NCBI GenBank assembly: GCA_002348535.1
Contig: DEBL01000130.1
Span: 1 to 17,686, forward strand
Length of the DNA: 17,686 nucleotides
Source: Deltaproteobacteria bacterium UBA2957
GTDB taxonomy: Bacteria > Myxococcota_A > UBA796
Reading direction: 5' to 3'
Shown here: in pieces, positions 6,834-15,367 of the stretch
Layout of the letters: each line of letters starts with the position of its first letter
Numbering within the stretch: position 1 is the first letter of the stretch
Translations under genes and position numbers: made by a program
The notes under the pieces: generated by a model
What the model was told of the DNA's origin: nothing
Seen by the model: only the letters and a program-made list of their open reading frames with translations
Database searches by the model: none

Positions 6834-8228
6834 ATGATGGACATCAAACACGCCTCGAGAGCCCTCGCCATCACCACCGTCGCGTTTGGAACCGCATGCG
6901 GTGGCAAAGACGGGGATACGGCTCCGGCCAGTTCATGCGCCGCCCCGCTCGCCGAAGCCGGAGAATCGCAAACGCTTCCGCTCGGTTCGCTCATCACCTT
7001 GGACGGAAACCGCAGCACAGCCTGTGACGAATTCGCCGCCAGCGACATCTCGTACACATGGGGCTTCGACCGCGTTCCAGTCGACTCGTCGGTTGACGAG
7101 AACGCACTCTCGGAAAACAGTTCCAGCGATGCATCCCGGCCGAGCTTCGTTCCGGATGCACCCGGAGAATACGTGATTTCGCTCCGCGTCAGCGACCCCA
7201 CCACCGCCTCGGAGCCTGATTACGTGGTGATCACGGTGATGTCCGATGACATGCCGCCCATGGCCGACTGCGGCCTCGACACCAACGGTACTGTTGGCCT
7301 ATCGGCGAGCCTTGATGGGCGTGCATCCTACGACCCAGAGGGCGCACGACTTAGCTACAACTGGACCGTTTCATCCACACCGGAGTGTTCGTCCCTCGCG
7401 TCGTACAGCCTGTTCGACCAAGGGACGCCCGTCGCGTCGATTATCCCGGATTGCCAGGGTCTTTTTGTGATGAGTCTCGTGGTTTCGGACGGCATGCACT
7501 GGTCCGAGCCCGACTACTGCTTGGTCAACGTCGCGTCCGACAATGCAGCCCCTCGAGCGGAGGCAGGCACGGGCGGGATGCTGCCCGCGTGCACCGGAAC
7601 GACCTTTCAGCTGAACGGCTGGGAGAGCTACGATCCCGAAGGCGACCCCATCACCTACGCGTGGTCTGTGGTCAGCGCACCACCCGGCGCGGATCCGGCC
7701 GTATACGGATTCGCCGACAACACGGTGGCGGACCCCAGCTTCACGTGGGACAAGTCTGGTGAGTGGACGTTCCAGTTGCAAGTGAGCGACCCGTATCAAT
7801 CGTCCGTACCTGACCTCGTGACCTATGCGATGGGACCCGAGGGCGAGAACAACAGTCCCACTGCAAACGCAGGGGGTGACCAAACCATCACCGTCATCGG
7901 CGGATGTACGTACGAGTCGTACTCGCTTGTGTGTGAACCGTGCGCTGAGGTTCTCTACGCGGTCGATGGAAGCGGCTCATCAGACCCCGACGGCGACACA
8001 CTGCAGTACGAGTGGACTGACCTCACCGGCGATCTTGAACTCGCCGGCACCACCACGTCGGCCATCAACATCCTGTTTCCCGAACGCGAAGCGGTGTACA
8101 TGAGCACGTATACAGAAACCCATGAACTCGAGTTGTATGTAAACGACTGTTCGTTGTCCGACCACGACCGAGTGACCCTGACCTACACCTGTCGAGGCGA
8201 GTATGGCTCCTCAAGCTCTCCGTTCTAA
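6834..8228 (+). CDS. PKD-type (K319-like) repeat lipoprotein, paralogue 1
   Basis: This 464-residue protein has a lipoprotein-like signal peptide; the lipobox GTAC is imperfect and would make C22 the lipid site. Four Ig-like PKD domains of the K319-like type follow at roughly 38-135, 141-233, 239-332 and 342-452. The diagnostic pattern is A-x-A-G, DG-x-x-SYDPEGDPITYAW, then P-x-x-G-x-Y-x-x-S-L-x-V-x-D. The fourth domain is divergent and cysteine-bearing (CEPC at 367-370). Such domains form rigid extracellular rods with adhesive or carbohydrate-binding roles. Two adjacent ATGs exist (6834, 6837); the second is better spaced from GGAAGGA at 6825-6831. It is first in a four-gene operon and overlaps the paralogous next gene by 26 nt. 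The specific ligand is unknown. Confidence 0.85.
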   Translation: MMDIKHASRALAITTVAFGTACGGKDGDTAPASSCAAPLAEAGESQTLPLGSLITLDGNRSTACDEFAASDISYTWGFDRVPVDSSVDENALSENSSSDASRPSFVPDAPGEYVISLRVSDPTTASEPDYVVITVMSDDMPPMADCGLDTNGTVGLSASLDGRASYDPEGARLSYNWTVSSTPECSSLASYSLFDQGTPVASIIPDCQGLFVMSLVVSDGMHWSEPDYCLVNVASDNAAPRAEAGTGGMLPACTGTTFQLNGWESYDPEGDPITYAWSVVSAPPGADPAVYGFADNTVADPSFTWDKSGEWTFQLQVSDPYQSSVPDLVTYAMGPEGENNSPTANAGGDQTITVIGGCTYESYSLVCEPCAEVLYAVDGSGSSDPDGDTLQYEWTDLTGDLELAGTTTSAINILFPEREAVYMSTYTETHELELYVNDCSLSDHDRVTLTYTCRGEYGSSSSPF

Positions 8229-9585
8229 GCCCGTGCTCTTCTGGCTATCCACCGTTGCATGGCTCGCCGTTGGATGCGGCGACGGCGATGACAATGACAA
8301 GAGCGAAAACGCCGCCCCTGTTGCCGAGGCTGGCGGTCCGCAGCTGCTGTCATCCAACGCTGCAGTCAGTCTCTCGGGGTCTGGGTCGTTCGACCCCGAT
8401 GGCGACCCGATCACCTACCACTGGACCTTTGATGCTGCCCCAGAGGGATCCAGCCTTCTTGATGCAGACAGTCCGTTCTCTGTGAACGATGAGCGTGACC
8501 CGTCGACAACCTTCACACCGGACGCGGAAGGTACCTTTGTCGTATCGCTGGTGGTCATCGACGGACTCGGTTCTGTGTCTGCGCCCGACAGGACCACAAT
8601 CACCATCAGTTCCGGCTCCGCACCGGTTGCAGATGCGGGCGACGACCAGCGCGGAAACGTGGGGGACACCATTTCATTGGATGGGTCTCAATCATGGGAC
8701 AAACTCGGGCGCGACCTCAGCTACGACTGGTCCTTCGCTCAACTTCCGGGAACGAGCACCTTGACAGGGCTCTCCGGTGCGACCACTGCCGCCCCAAGCT
8801 TCGAGCCCGACGTAAGCGGACTGTACCTGGTGGCCCTCGTCGTCGACAACGGACTTGAGTTGTCCCGCCCCGACACCATCATCGTTCGAGTCAACGCCGG
8901 TGATTCGGATGCGCCCATCGCGGACGCCGGAGACGACATCGAAGGCGATGACTGCACGCACATTCCGCTGGATGGCTCGGCATCCTACGATCCAAACGGC
9001 GAACCGCTGACCTACGCATGGGACCTTGAAGAGCGACCCGACGGTTCTTCCGCCGCCATGGACGCGTTTGCAGACCCTTCGGCCGCATCGACCTCGTTCT
9101 ACCCAGATGTCGATGGCGAATACGTGCTCTCGCTGTCGGTGCACGACGGCGTCGGTTGGTCTATACCCGATGAGATTCAAGTCTACGCTGCCGAACGGGA
9201 GTACAACAGCCCAGCATCTGTAAATCCAGGGTCGACCATTGAATACGACGGTGGCGAAGCCAACTGCGAATCGACCGGAGTCTCGGGATACTTCTGCGGC
9301 CGCTGCGATTCGCAGACCATCACGCTGGGCTCCGACGCCTTGATCAATGATCCCGATGGGGACACCGTGCAATACCGATGGACTGGCGAGTCCGGCACCT
9401 CATTCATCGATTCGCCCAACCGCCTCGTCACCACGGCAACCGTCTCGAATGCTCAGCCGACGGCGCCCGACGCGTGCGAGCCCAACACGTACACCTTCCG
9501 CCTCACAGCCACTGACTGCACAGGCCAAGAGAGCTCGCAGACGGTGACGCACATCGTCAACTGCTGCGGTGTGCTCTACGAGTAG
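8203..9585 (+). CDS. PKD-type (K319-like) repeat lipoprotein, paralogue 2
   Basis: This 460-residue lipoprotein has a signal peptide ending LAVGC (C25), a short acidic Asp-rich tether, and four PKD-like domains at about 38-135, 139-231, 237-329 and 336-454. Domains 1-3 have the standard pattern (GSFDPDGDPITYHW, PDxxGxYVxSLxVxDG). The fourth is divergent and cysteine-bearing (CGRC at 365-368, paired cysteines near the C-terminus), like the fourth domain of the preceding gene. The whole architecture is therefore duplicated. The ATG at 8203 lies inside the end of the upstream gene and has GAGG at 8194-8197, 5 nt upstream, supporting this start despite the 26-nt overlap. It is probably an outer-membrane-anchored surface protein. 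The next gene begins 6 nt after its stop. The binding partner is unknown. Confidence 0.87.
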   Translation: MAPQALRSKPVLFWLSTVAWLAVGCGDGDDNDKSENAAPVAEAGGPQLLSSNAAVSLSGSGSFDPDGDPITYHWTFDAAPEGSSLLDADSPFSVNDERDPSTTFTPDAEGTFVVSLVVIDGLGSVSAPDRTTITISSGSAPVADAGDDQRGNVGDTISLDGSQSWDKLGRDLSYDWSFAQLPGTSTLTGLSGATTAAPSFEPDVSGLYLVALVVDNGLELSRPDTIIVRVNAGDSDAPIADAGDDIEGDDCTHIPLDGSASYDPNGEPLTYAWDLEERPDGSSAAMDAFADPSAASTSFYPDVDGEYVLSLSVHDGVGWSIPDEIQVYAAEREYNSPASVNPGSTIEYDGGEANCESTGVSGYFCGRCDSQTITLGSDALINDPDGDTVQYRWTGESGTSFIDSPNRLVTTATVSNAQPTAPDACEPNTYTFRLTATDCTGQESSQTVTHIVNCCGVLYE

Positions 9586-9591
9586 CGATCT

Positions 9592-10263
9592 GTGATCGCA
9601 CTCGCCCTCCTCTTGGGGCAAGGGTTTGCCAGCCTGCCGGTGCCCGTGCACGGCGACGCCTTTCCATGCGCGGATCGCCGCATTCCTCGCACCCATGAGG
9701 GGCAGTTCGTTGCCTGCAACTCTGCCGGTCAACCCATTCTTCGTATCGATCCGTACACTCGCGTCATCATGCAAGCGACGGCCCTCGAACCGCTTACTCC
9801 ACCCATCGACTTGATTCCCCCACCGATGCTTGGGAGCGCCCCTGCGGTCACGCCCCACGGCGTTGCTTGGGTTGTCGGTTCACGCGACGGGCGGCGGTCG
9901 CTTTGGTGGCGATCCAGCAATGGAGCGGCACCCATTGTACTGGAAACGGGTCGAATGGACCCTCACCACCCCGTCACCGATGGCCGTCATATCGCGTGGG
10001 TGAGCCACGAGAGAATCACAATCTACGACCCTGTTTCGACCACTAGAGAGCACATCGATGCCGAAACCGGATTCAATTCGGCACCCGCTTTTGACCGCGG
10101 CGTTGTCTGTTGGGAGGTCCGTGGCCCGGCCGATGTGGATATCGCATGTTCGGATGGGGTTCAGGTGCGGCGAGATGACCACCAGACGCAACCTGTCCTC
10201 GTCGGAGATCACCTTTTCTTCCGTGAGCGTGGCCTGTTTTGGGTTTGGGACCGCTCCCCATGA
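9592..10263 (+). CDS. Secreted TolB/propeller-like protein
   Basis: This 223-residue protein has a short export signal (MIALALLLGQGFA, no lipobox) and then short repeated beta-strand units such as GVAWVVGSRDGRRSLWW, RHIAWVSHERITIYDP and GVVCWEVRGPADVDIAC. These resemble blades of a TolB-like beta-propeller, but at this size it would be only about four blades, so a partial or unusual fold is likely. The start is GTG at 9592, 6 nt after the preceding stop, with no clear Shine-Dalgarno; translation is probably coupled. Its own stop overlaps the next gene's ATG by 4 nt. Location is probably periplasmic or cell surface. Position between PKD lipoproteins and a GT-C membrane protein suggests a shared envelope task. 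Family membership is moderate confidence; function is unassigned. Confidence 0.72.
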   Translation: MIALALLLGQGFASLPVPVHGDAFPCADRRIPRTHEGQFVACNSAGQPILRIDPYTRVIMQATALEPLTPPIDLIPPPMLGSAPAVTPHGVAWVVGSRDGRRSLWWRSSNGAAPIVLETGRMDPHHPVTDGRHIAWVSHERITIYDPVSTTREHIDAETGFNSAPAFDRGVVCWEVRGPADVDIACSDGVQVRRDDHQTQPVLVGDHLFFRERGLFWVWDRSP

Positions 10264-11942
10264 TCGCACCCCTCATCGCCTTGTGGGCCGCGTTTTCCAT
10301 GATGGGGGCCGGGCATTTCATCAGTGATGAGGAGGGCCCGCTGGCATGGCTGCACGCCGCCGTCGCTGGGATGATGATGTGGGGTCTCATCGGACTCATG
10401 CTTGGCGTTGCAAACTTCCTCAGCCCCACCGTGTTTTTTGCCGTCACGGCTGTGAGCGCACTTGGGTGGGGCAAAGCCACCTTGACTGTGCCAAGCCGGT
10501 GGGCCGTCGGCACTGCGCTGCTGGTCAGCATGCCTGCGGTCCTCGACGCGGTGGGTCCGCTGACCGGCGTGGATGAGTTGTACCTCCACGGCGGCCTCGC
10601 CCAGCGCATGGCACTTCACGAGGGGTTGGTTGGGGGGCTCCTGCACCCCAACGGTAGCCGACCATTGACCCTGCAAATCATCTACACCGGTCTGTGGTCA
10701 TCGGGCCACCCCAGCAGTCTTTCATGGTTCCACTGGCTGCTTTCCGGCGGGCTTATGGTCGCCGTTGTGCAAACGGGGACGCTTCACCTTGGCAGCCGTG
10801 TCGCCGGTGTGGCGGCAGCCACACTCTTGGCAGGATCCACAACCATCCAAGAGTCGATGGGTCAAGCAGCCTCAGATCTCCCCACCGCTCTGGCGGTCTT
10901 GGCCGCGATGGATGCCTGCAACCGCAGACGGATCCGATCTGGAATCATCGCAGCTGCCACAGCCATGAGCATCAAGTATACATCCGCCGCCCCCCTCGCC
11001 GGAATCTTCTTGGCGGTTCGATTGCCCATCGCAGTCCGACTGCTTGCCGCAGGATCGGTCGCGCTGCTGATCAGCCCATGGTGGATCCGAAATTCAATTG
11101 AACAACTGCATCCACTGTTTCCCTTCACGGGGTGGCCCGAGCCGGCCATGGCGTTTCAAGCGGTCGAAAAATGGGGGGCTGGGCGAACGGTGTCGGACTT
11201 CATTTGGCTCCCCTATCGATCCATCTTTCAGGCCGATCCCCAGACTTACGCCTTTCACGGCCGGCTGCACCCCCTGTTCTTTGGATGCTTGGTTGCGCTG
11301 CCCCTCGGATTGCGATGGCAACGGGTACGCCCGTGGGCAGTCGCTGCGGGGGTGGGCTGCATCGGATGGGCCATGGGTCCTCATTGGCTTCGGTATGCCA
11401 TCCCTACCCTTCCGCTGTTGGCCTTGGCAGGAATGGCCGTGATTGAACCGTTTCTGAAGCGACGCATCGCACGTGTGGCGTTGGCAGCCTTGCTGTTCGG
11501 ACTGGCTCCTGTGGGACTTGCAGACATTCCGCGTCAGTTGGAAGGTCACTTCAAACACCTGATCGCCGATTCGAATGAGACCGACGAAGCTCTGCAATTC
11601 TGCAACAACCATCTCCCGAACGATGCGACCGTCGCGCTGATGTTTACATGGGAAAATGCTGCATTGCAGCGGGCACAGATTCTGGGGAGTGTCGAGGACC
11701 ACATTCCCTCTCGACACTTCATACTTTCCCACCCCGATGCGCCCTTGGCGGCGCTGCGAAAATCGGGGGCCACTCACGTGTTGATTCGTAATCTCGAGTT
11801 TAGGCATTCGCTGTACTCAACGCTCGACCGCACACAGTTTGAGGCCCAATACAGCCAGCCTGTGGTTTTAATCAATCACCACCTGTTGATGGGTGCTGAG
11901 TTGCTGTTCTCGAGTTCCTCGCATCGGGTCTACCGGCTCTGA
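10260..11942 (+). CDS. GT-C family polytopic membrane glycosyltransferase-like protein
   Basis: This 560-residue inner-membrane protein has about ten or more hydrophobic segments in residues 1-420 and a soluble C-terminal domain thereafter. Features of polyprenyl-phosphate-sugar-dependent GT-C enzymes are visible: an acidic D105-E106 in GVDELYLHGGLAQ in the first large outer loop, SDLPTALAVLAAMDA (D206), and IKYT (239-241) as in related RgtA/PMT-like proteins. Such enzymes add a sugar to a lipid, glycan or protein on the periplasmic side. The start is ATG at 10260, creating an ATGA overlap with the preceding stop; the frame is open 21 nt further upstream but only to a TTG inside the previous gene. 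It is last in the PKD operon, so the PKD lipoproteins are candidate acceptors. Catalytic activity and substrate are inferences; no DXD-type signature proves the sugar. Confidence 0.8.
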   Translation: MIAPLIALWAAFSMMGAGHFISDEEGPLAWLHAAVAGMMMWGLIGLMLGVANFLSPTVFFAVTAVSALGWGKATLTVPSRWAVGTALLVSMPAVLDAVGPLTGVDELYLHGGLAQRMALHEGLVGGLLHPNGSRPLTLQIIYTGLWSSGHPSSLSWFHWLLSGGLMVAVVQTGTLHLGSRVAGVAAATLLAGSTTIQESMGQAASDLPTALAVLAAMDACNRRRIRSGIIAAATAMSIKYTSAAPLAGIFLAVRLPIAVRLLAAGSVALLISPWWIRNSIEQLHPLFPFTGWPEPAMAFQAVEKWGAGRTVSDFIWLPYRSIFQADPQTYAFHGRLHPLFFGCLVALPLGLRWQRVRPWAVAAGVGCIGWAMGPHWLRYAIPTLPLLALAGMAVIEPFLKRRIARVALAALLFGLAPVGLADIPRQLEGHFKHLIADSNETDEALQFCNNHLPNDATVALMFTWENAALQRAQILGSVEDHIPSRHFILSHPDAPLAALRKSGATHVLIRNLEFRHSLYSTLDRTQFEAQYSQPVVLINHHLLMGAELLFSSSSHRVYRL

Positions 11943-11952
11943 GTCCCCTGAC

Positions 11953-11980
11953 TTGACACCTGAGCCACACGGAATACCAG
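11953..11980 (+). promoter_or_regulatory. Candidate tRNA-Leu promoter
   Basis: A perfect -35 box TTGACA (11953-11958) lies 16 nt upstream of a weak -10 candidate TACCAG (11975-11980), about 10 nt before the tRNA. The -35 match and position are persuasive; the -10 box is poor. The element begins only 11 nt after the GT-C gene stop, and no terminator separates the two, so read-through from the operon is also possible. Confidence 0.5.
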
Positions 11981-11989
11981 TCGACTCCT

Positions 11990-12076
11990 GCGGAAGTGGC
12001 GGAATTGGTAGACGCGCTAGATTCAGGTTCTAGTGGCCGATTGGCTGTGGGGGTTCAAGTCCCCCCTTCCGCACCA
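11990..12076 (+). tRNA. tRNA-Leu (anticodon CAG)
   Basis: This is a complete class II tRNA with a long variable arm. The acceptor stem GCGGAAG (11990-11996) pairs with CTTCCGC (12066-12072), followed by A and an encoded CCA (12074-12076). The anticodon stem CTAGA/TCTAG encloses the loop TTCAGGT, placing anticodon CAG at 12024-12026, which reads the leucine codon CUG, a frequent codon in this window. The T arm is GGGGG-TTCAAGT-CCCCC. It has its own promoter-like -35 and a strong terminator, so it is probably a single-gene unit. Confidence 0.96.
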
Positions 12077-12083
12077 TCTAATC

Positions 12084-12117
12084 AAAACCATCGGTCGAAC
12101 ACCGATGGTTTTTTTTT
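12084..12117 (+). terminator. Strong intrinsic terminator after tRNA-Leu
   Basis: The stem AAACCATCGGT (12085-12095) pairs perfectly with ACCGATGGTTT (12101-12111) around a 5-nt loop, followed by an unbroken T tract to 12117. This is a textbook Rho-independent terminator, 8 nt after the tRNA. It isolates the tRNA unit from the sigma-54-type promoter downstream. Confidence 0.93.
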
Positions 12118-12131
12118 GCCATCGGACCGTG

Positions 12132-12147
12132 ACAGCAATGTCGCTGT
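12132..12147. promoter_or_regulatory. Candidate enhancer-binding-protein site
   Basis: An inverted repeat ACAGC-AATGTC-GCTGT (12132-12147) is centred roughly 95 bp upstream of the start point predicted from the -24/-12 promoter. That distance suits an upstream activating site for a sigma-54 activator. The half-site is only 5 bp, so it could be chance. Confidence 0.3.
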
Positions 12148-12209
12148 TTGCCGCTTTTATCGGATCGACAAGCTGACCCAATGGATAGACGCATAGCTTT
12201 TTTCGCGCT

Positions 12210-12225
12210 TGGCATAGCCTTTGCA
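12210..12225 (+). promoter_or_regulatory. Sigma-54 (-24/-12) promoter of the propeller operon
   Basis: The 16-bp sequence TGGCATAGCCTTTGCA matches the RpoN consensus TGGCAC-N5-TTGCW at all key positions except the C and G after TGGCA. GG at 12211-12212 (-24) and GC at 12223-12224 (-12) have the exact required spacing. The predicted start near 12236 leaves a ~19-nt leader containing AAGGAGA (12244-12250) before the ATG at 12255. A competing sigma-70 reading (TTGGCA with 17 nt to TGTGAC) is much weaker. The promoter would make the three-gene operon depend on an activator, which is not encoded in this window. Confidence 0.72.
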
Positions 12226-12254
12226 TTACTGTGTGACACACCCAAGGAGAAACC

Positions 12255-13814
12255 ATGAAAACGAGTCTACTGACCATTGGCCTCATTCCGCTGCTCATCT
12301 CCTGCAGCAGCGAAAAGGCCTACTCCATTTCCGGCGATGAAGACGGTGAAGCGATGCGGACCGATGCCGAAGAAGGCCCAGAGTCAACGGGCGATGCCGG
12401 GCTTGAGAACGACGACTTCGCTCCAGAGCAAGAAGAAGATCTCCTCGCTCTGCTCCCCGCCACAACACCCGACTATGTCTTCGTTGCAAACCCAGACCGA
12501 GACACCGTTACACGGATATCGGTTCCTGACCTCGCGGTCATCACAACGGAAGTCGGCTCCAACCCCATATCCGTGGCGGTCACCCCCGATCACTCCACGG
12601 CCGTGACATTCAACATGAACTCCAACGACATCAGCGTTATCGATGCCGAGTCCCTCGAGGTTCAGACCGTCAGCGTTCGCGAAGGACGAAACGAAATGGT
12701 CATGTCCCCCGACGGGGAGTGGGTCATTTGTTACTTCAATCAGGACTCTGACGAGGTCGGCTCGAGATCGGGCGGTGCGCAATCCTTCAACGACATCAGT
12801 CTCGTGAACCTGAACACGTTGGAGCACCTGCCCATGGTTGTTGGACCGAATCCGCGCGGCGTGCACTTCTCAGCCGATGGCGCAATTGCGGTGATTGTCA
12901 GCGATTCTTACCTTTCGCGAATCGATCTGACCGCGGATGAACCCGAACCCGAGCACATTCAGATTACGGATGACTTGATCGACCCACCCACAGCAGAAGA
13001 AGTGGTGCTCAACCCACTCGGGACCACAGCGATTGTGCGTCAATTCGGCGCTACGGATCTCGTTCACGTCGACCTCGATTTGCTTGAACGATCACCCCTT
13101 GCGGTGGGCGACAACCCGACGGACTTGGACATTACTCCCGATGGTACCGAATTGGTTGTGGTTGCACGCGGGTCTGGTGAATTGTGGGTCTACGACCTGA
13201 GCGATCCGTTTGATTCTCAGTCCGTGCTGGAACTTCCTGAGGAGACCGTCTTTGGCTCAGTCATGCTCAGCCCAGACAATCAACGCGGTCTGCTGTACAG
13301 CACAGCATCTGGTGCAAGCCTTTACGCGAGCTGGGACCGTACCTCCGGTGACGTCGTCCTCCGTGACTTGGTCAAGCCGGTGAAGGGTGTCGGCATCAGC
13401 CCCACTGGAGGGACGGCCATCATCAGTCACGGCGCCGCGAACGGAACCGATGTCGACTCGAGTTCACCGTACTACAACCGGCCGGCGCTCTCCCTCGTCG
13501 ACCTCGACACCTTTTTCGGTAGCTCTCTCGCGCTTCCCGCCGAGCCAACTCAGTTTGCCAACACTCCGGATGGAGAGACTGGTTTCTTTGTGATGGAGGG
13601 ACAACCGTACCTTGAGGTCTTGAACTTCCGAACCCTCATCCATGACGAAATCGAACTGAAGAGCAATCCGGTCCACTTGGGGACGCTGCTTGACACCGAC
13701 ACGGCGTTCATCAGCCAAGAACACCACTTGGGACGAATCAGCTTTTTCCATCCCGATGACGGGGACCTTCAGACCATCACCGGTTTCGAACTCAACGCAA
13801 ACATCGAACAGTAG
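12255..13814 (+). CDS. YVTN-type beta-propeller lipoprotein, first of pair
   Basis: This 519-residue lipoprotein has signal peptide MKTSLLTIGLIPLLISC with lipobox LISC, so C17 is lipidated and Ser at +2 is compatible with outer-membrane sorting. A long acidic, low-complexity tether (about residues 20-68) precedes a beta-propeller. The repeats follow the YVTN pattern, for example YVFVANPDRDTVTRI, VGSNPISVAVTPDHSTAV, VGPNPRGVHFSADGAIAV and VGDNPTDLDITPDGTELVVVA, probably about seven blades to residue ~515. Such propellers are usually surface or periplasmic binding scaffolds; no catalytic residues were recognised. The start is supported by AAGGAGA 5 nt upstream. It leads the sigma-54-type operon and is followed 8 nt later by a second propeller lipoprotein. 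The partner or ligand is unknown. Confidence 0.88.
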   Translation: MKTSLLTIGLIPLLISCSSEKAYSISGDEDGEAMRTDAEEGPESTGDAGLENDDFAPEQEEDLLALLPATTPDYVFVANPDRDTVTRISVPDLAVITTEVGSNPISVAVTPDHSTAVTFNMNSNDISVIDAESLEVQTVSVREGRNEMVMSPDGEWVICYFNQDSDEVGSRSGGAQSFNDISLVNLNTLEHLPMVVGPNPRGVHFSADGAIAVIVSDSYLSRIDLTADEPEPEHIQITDDLIDPPTAEEVVLNPLGTTAIVRQFGATDLVHVDLDLLERSPLAVGDNPTDLDITPDGTELVVVARGSGELWVYDLSDPFDSQSVLELPEETVFGSVMLSPDNQRGLLYSTASGASLYASWDRTSGDVVLRDLVKPVKGVGISPTGGTAIISHGAANGTDVDSSSPYYNRPALSLVDLDTFFGSSLALPAEPTQFANTPDGETGFFVMEGQPYLEVLNFRTLIHDEIELKSNPVHLGTLLDTDTAFISQEHHLGRISFFHPDDGDLQTITGFELNANIEQ

Positions 13815-13822
13815 AGGACATC

Positions 13823-15364
13823 ATGAACACGAAACTTTTACTACCGCTGTTGGCCCTGACGGGCTGCGATATCTGGCCCTCCACCCACAGCACCTACATC
13901 GGTGACCTCTGGGACACGGATGTGGTCACCCTCGACGACGGTGTGTACGCGCGGCTCCCCGAGTCCGGCATGTTGGTGCGTGTCGGTACCGATGACACGT
14001 GGCAGGTGGTCGACCTCAATGGCGCCACACCCCTCAGCATTCAACCGGATGCAGGGAAATCCCGGTTGCTGGTCCACGCCCAGTGGCCCGTCTGTGAAGA
14101 CTCGGACCCAAAGATCCAGACCATCGATGACTGTCCAGAGAATGCTCTGGAGTACAAGACCGAATTGGCCATCGTTGACAACGGCAAGCGCCAAGCGACT
14201 GCCTCGATTCCGAGTCACATGAACGTCATGCGGTTTACCCCCGACGGAAACACAGCCCTTGTGTACATGGATGAAGCATCGGGCGGTGGGCAAGTCAGCG
14301 GACCGATTGTGGACCTCAGTGAAGTCATACTGCTCGACTTGGAAACGGGTGACACCGTTTCGGTTTCGGTTGGATTCATGCCCAACAACATTCTGTTCAC
14401 TCAGGACGGAAACCGCGCTGTGGTGATGTCGCGCTCGAAGGTCGTTGTTCTCGATCTCGAGACCCAGTCGATCACAGTGGAGTACCCACTCACCTTGGAT
14501 GCCGACATCGAGATCGATCCGGCAGCCGCAGTATTGACGGCCGACGGGCGGTATGTGCTCATTGCAATTGAAGGGACGAGTGACCTCTACAAACTCGACT
14601 TGGAGGTCGTCAGTATCGACATGGAAGCACTCGACTCGAGCCCGACCGACATGTCATCTGACCCGGAACATGACCAGACCGTATTGGTCTACCGAGACCG
14701 GGCTCAGGTTGACCTGATCACCGAGCACGACTTTATCGAGCGCAAGACTTTGCAGTTGGACGACCCCGCCACGGACATTGCTATGGGTAACGGCACCGCC
14801 GTGCTGTACAACACGCGCAACAACGCGGTTCGCGACATCGTTCTGCTTGATCTCAGCAGCCATGAGACCACAGAGTACGTCGCCGCAAACCCCGTCTCAT
14901 CGCTGGAGTTGAGCCCTGACGGTGACTACGCCGTTGCGATTCTTCAACCATCGAACACCGAGTACGGCACGAACCTCGACGCTTACCAGCGAAGCCGCTG
15001 GGGGCTTGCTGTTGCGGACTTGCTGAGCAATGACATTGTTAGCCTCGTCCTCGAATCCAAGCCGGTGGGACTCGAGATGGTGCAAACCGACGAAGGCTCC
15101 TTCGCGCTTCTGCTGCTCGCTGGATTTGACTCCTTGATTCAGGTCGATCTCAGTGCGCCCGGAAACTACAGCATGATTGACCTGCCATCCGATCCGGCCG
15201 GCATCGATGCCAGCCCAACGGGGGGATTCACAATCGCTCATGATTCGGCCTTGGGCCAGATCAGCTACCTCGACCCGGCAACGGGTGACATCAACACAAC
15301 CGGCGGATTCGCCACAGCTGGGTGGATGGATGACGATGTCCTCCCCCGTCGTGACACGGAGTAA
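13823..15364 (+). CDS. Beta-propeller lipoprotein, second of pair
   Basis: This 513-residue lipoprotein has signal peptide MNTKLLLPLLALTGC (lipobox LTGC, C15). Asp at +2 is an inner-membrane retention signal in E. coli, but that rule may not hold in this lineage. The rest is predominantly beta-strand propeller repeats, such as MRFTPDGNTALVYM, ILFTQDGNRAVVMS, VLTADGRYVLIAI and LELSPDGDYAVAIL, similar in organisation to the upstream gene but without its long acidic tether. Two cysteines (near residues 90 and 103) may form a disulfide in the first blades. The ATG at 13823 has GAGGA (13814-13818) 4 nt upstream. It sits 8 nt after the first propeller gene and 3 nt before the beta-barrel gene. It is probably a partner or diverged paralogue of the first. 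Function is unknown. Confidence 0.86.
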   Translation: MNTKLLLPLLALTGCDIWPSTHSTYIGDLWDTDVVTLDDGVYARLPESGMLVRVGTDDTWQVVDLNGATPLSIQPDAGKSRLLVHAQWPVCEDSDPKIQTIDDCPENALEYKTELAIVDNGKRQATASIPSHMNVMRFTPDGNTALVYMDEASGGGQVSGPIVDLSEVILLDLETGDTVSVSVGFMPNNILFTQDGNRAVVMSRSKVVVLDLETQSITVEYPLTLDADIEIDPAAAVLTADGRYVLIAIEGTSDLYKLDLEVVSIDMEALDSSPTDMSSDPEHDQTVLVYRDRAQVDLITEHDFIERKTLQLDDPATDIAMGNGTAVLYNTRNNAVRDIVLLDLSSHETTEYVAANPVSSLELSPDGDYAVAILQPSNTEYGTNLDAYQRSRWGLAVADLLSNDIVSLVLESKPVGLEMVQTDEGSFALLLLAGFDSLIQVDLSAPGNYSMIDLPSDPAGIDASPTGGFTIAHDSALGQISYLDPATGDINTTGGFATAGWMDDDVLPRRDTE

Positions 15365-15367
15365 ACC

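Noticed and set aside
6446..7204. 252-residue minus-strand open frame across the gap and the PKD gene start
   Set aside because: It lies opposite a well-supported lipoprotein gene, has low-complexity composition and no recognisable domain; it is a shadow of GC-rich codon use.
8692..9372. 226-residue minus-strand open frame
   Set aside because: It is fully antisense to the second PKD lipoprotein, whose repeats are clearly conserved; no ribosome site or family.
11094..11807. 237-residue minus-strand open frame
   Set aside because: It is antisense to the GT-C membrane protein and has no hydrophobic pattern or domain of its own.
12210..12238. Sigma-70 reading of the same region (TTGGCA, 17 nt, TGTGAC)
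   Set aside because: The -10 box has only three of six matches, while the -24/-12 reading fits at all key bases with exact spacing.
11996..12298. Short open frames on both strands over the tRNA region
   Set aside because: The sequences MAELVDALDSGSSG and GRGDLNPHSQSA are well-known translation artefacts of tRNA-Leu genes; the DNA folds as a complete tRNA.
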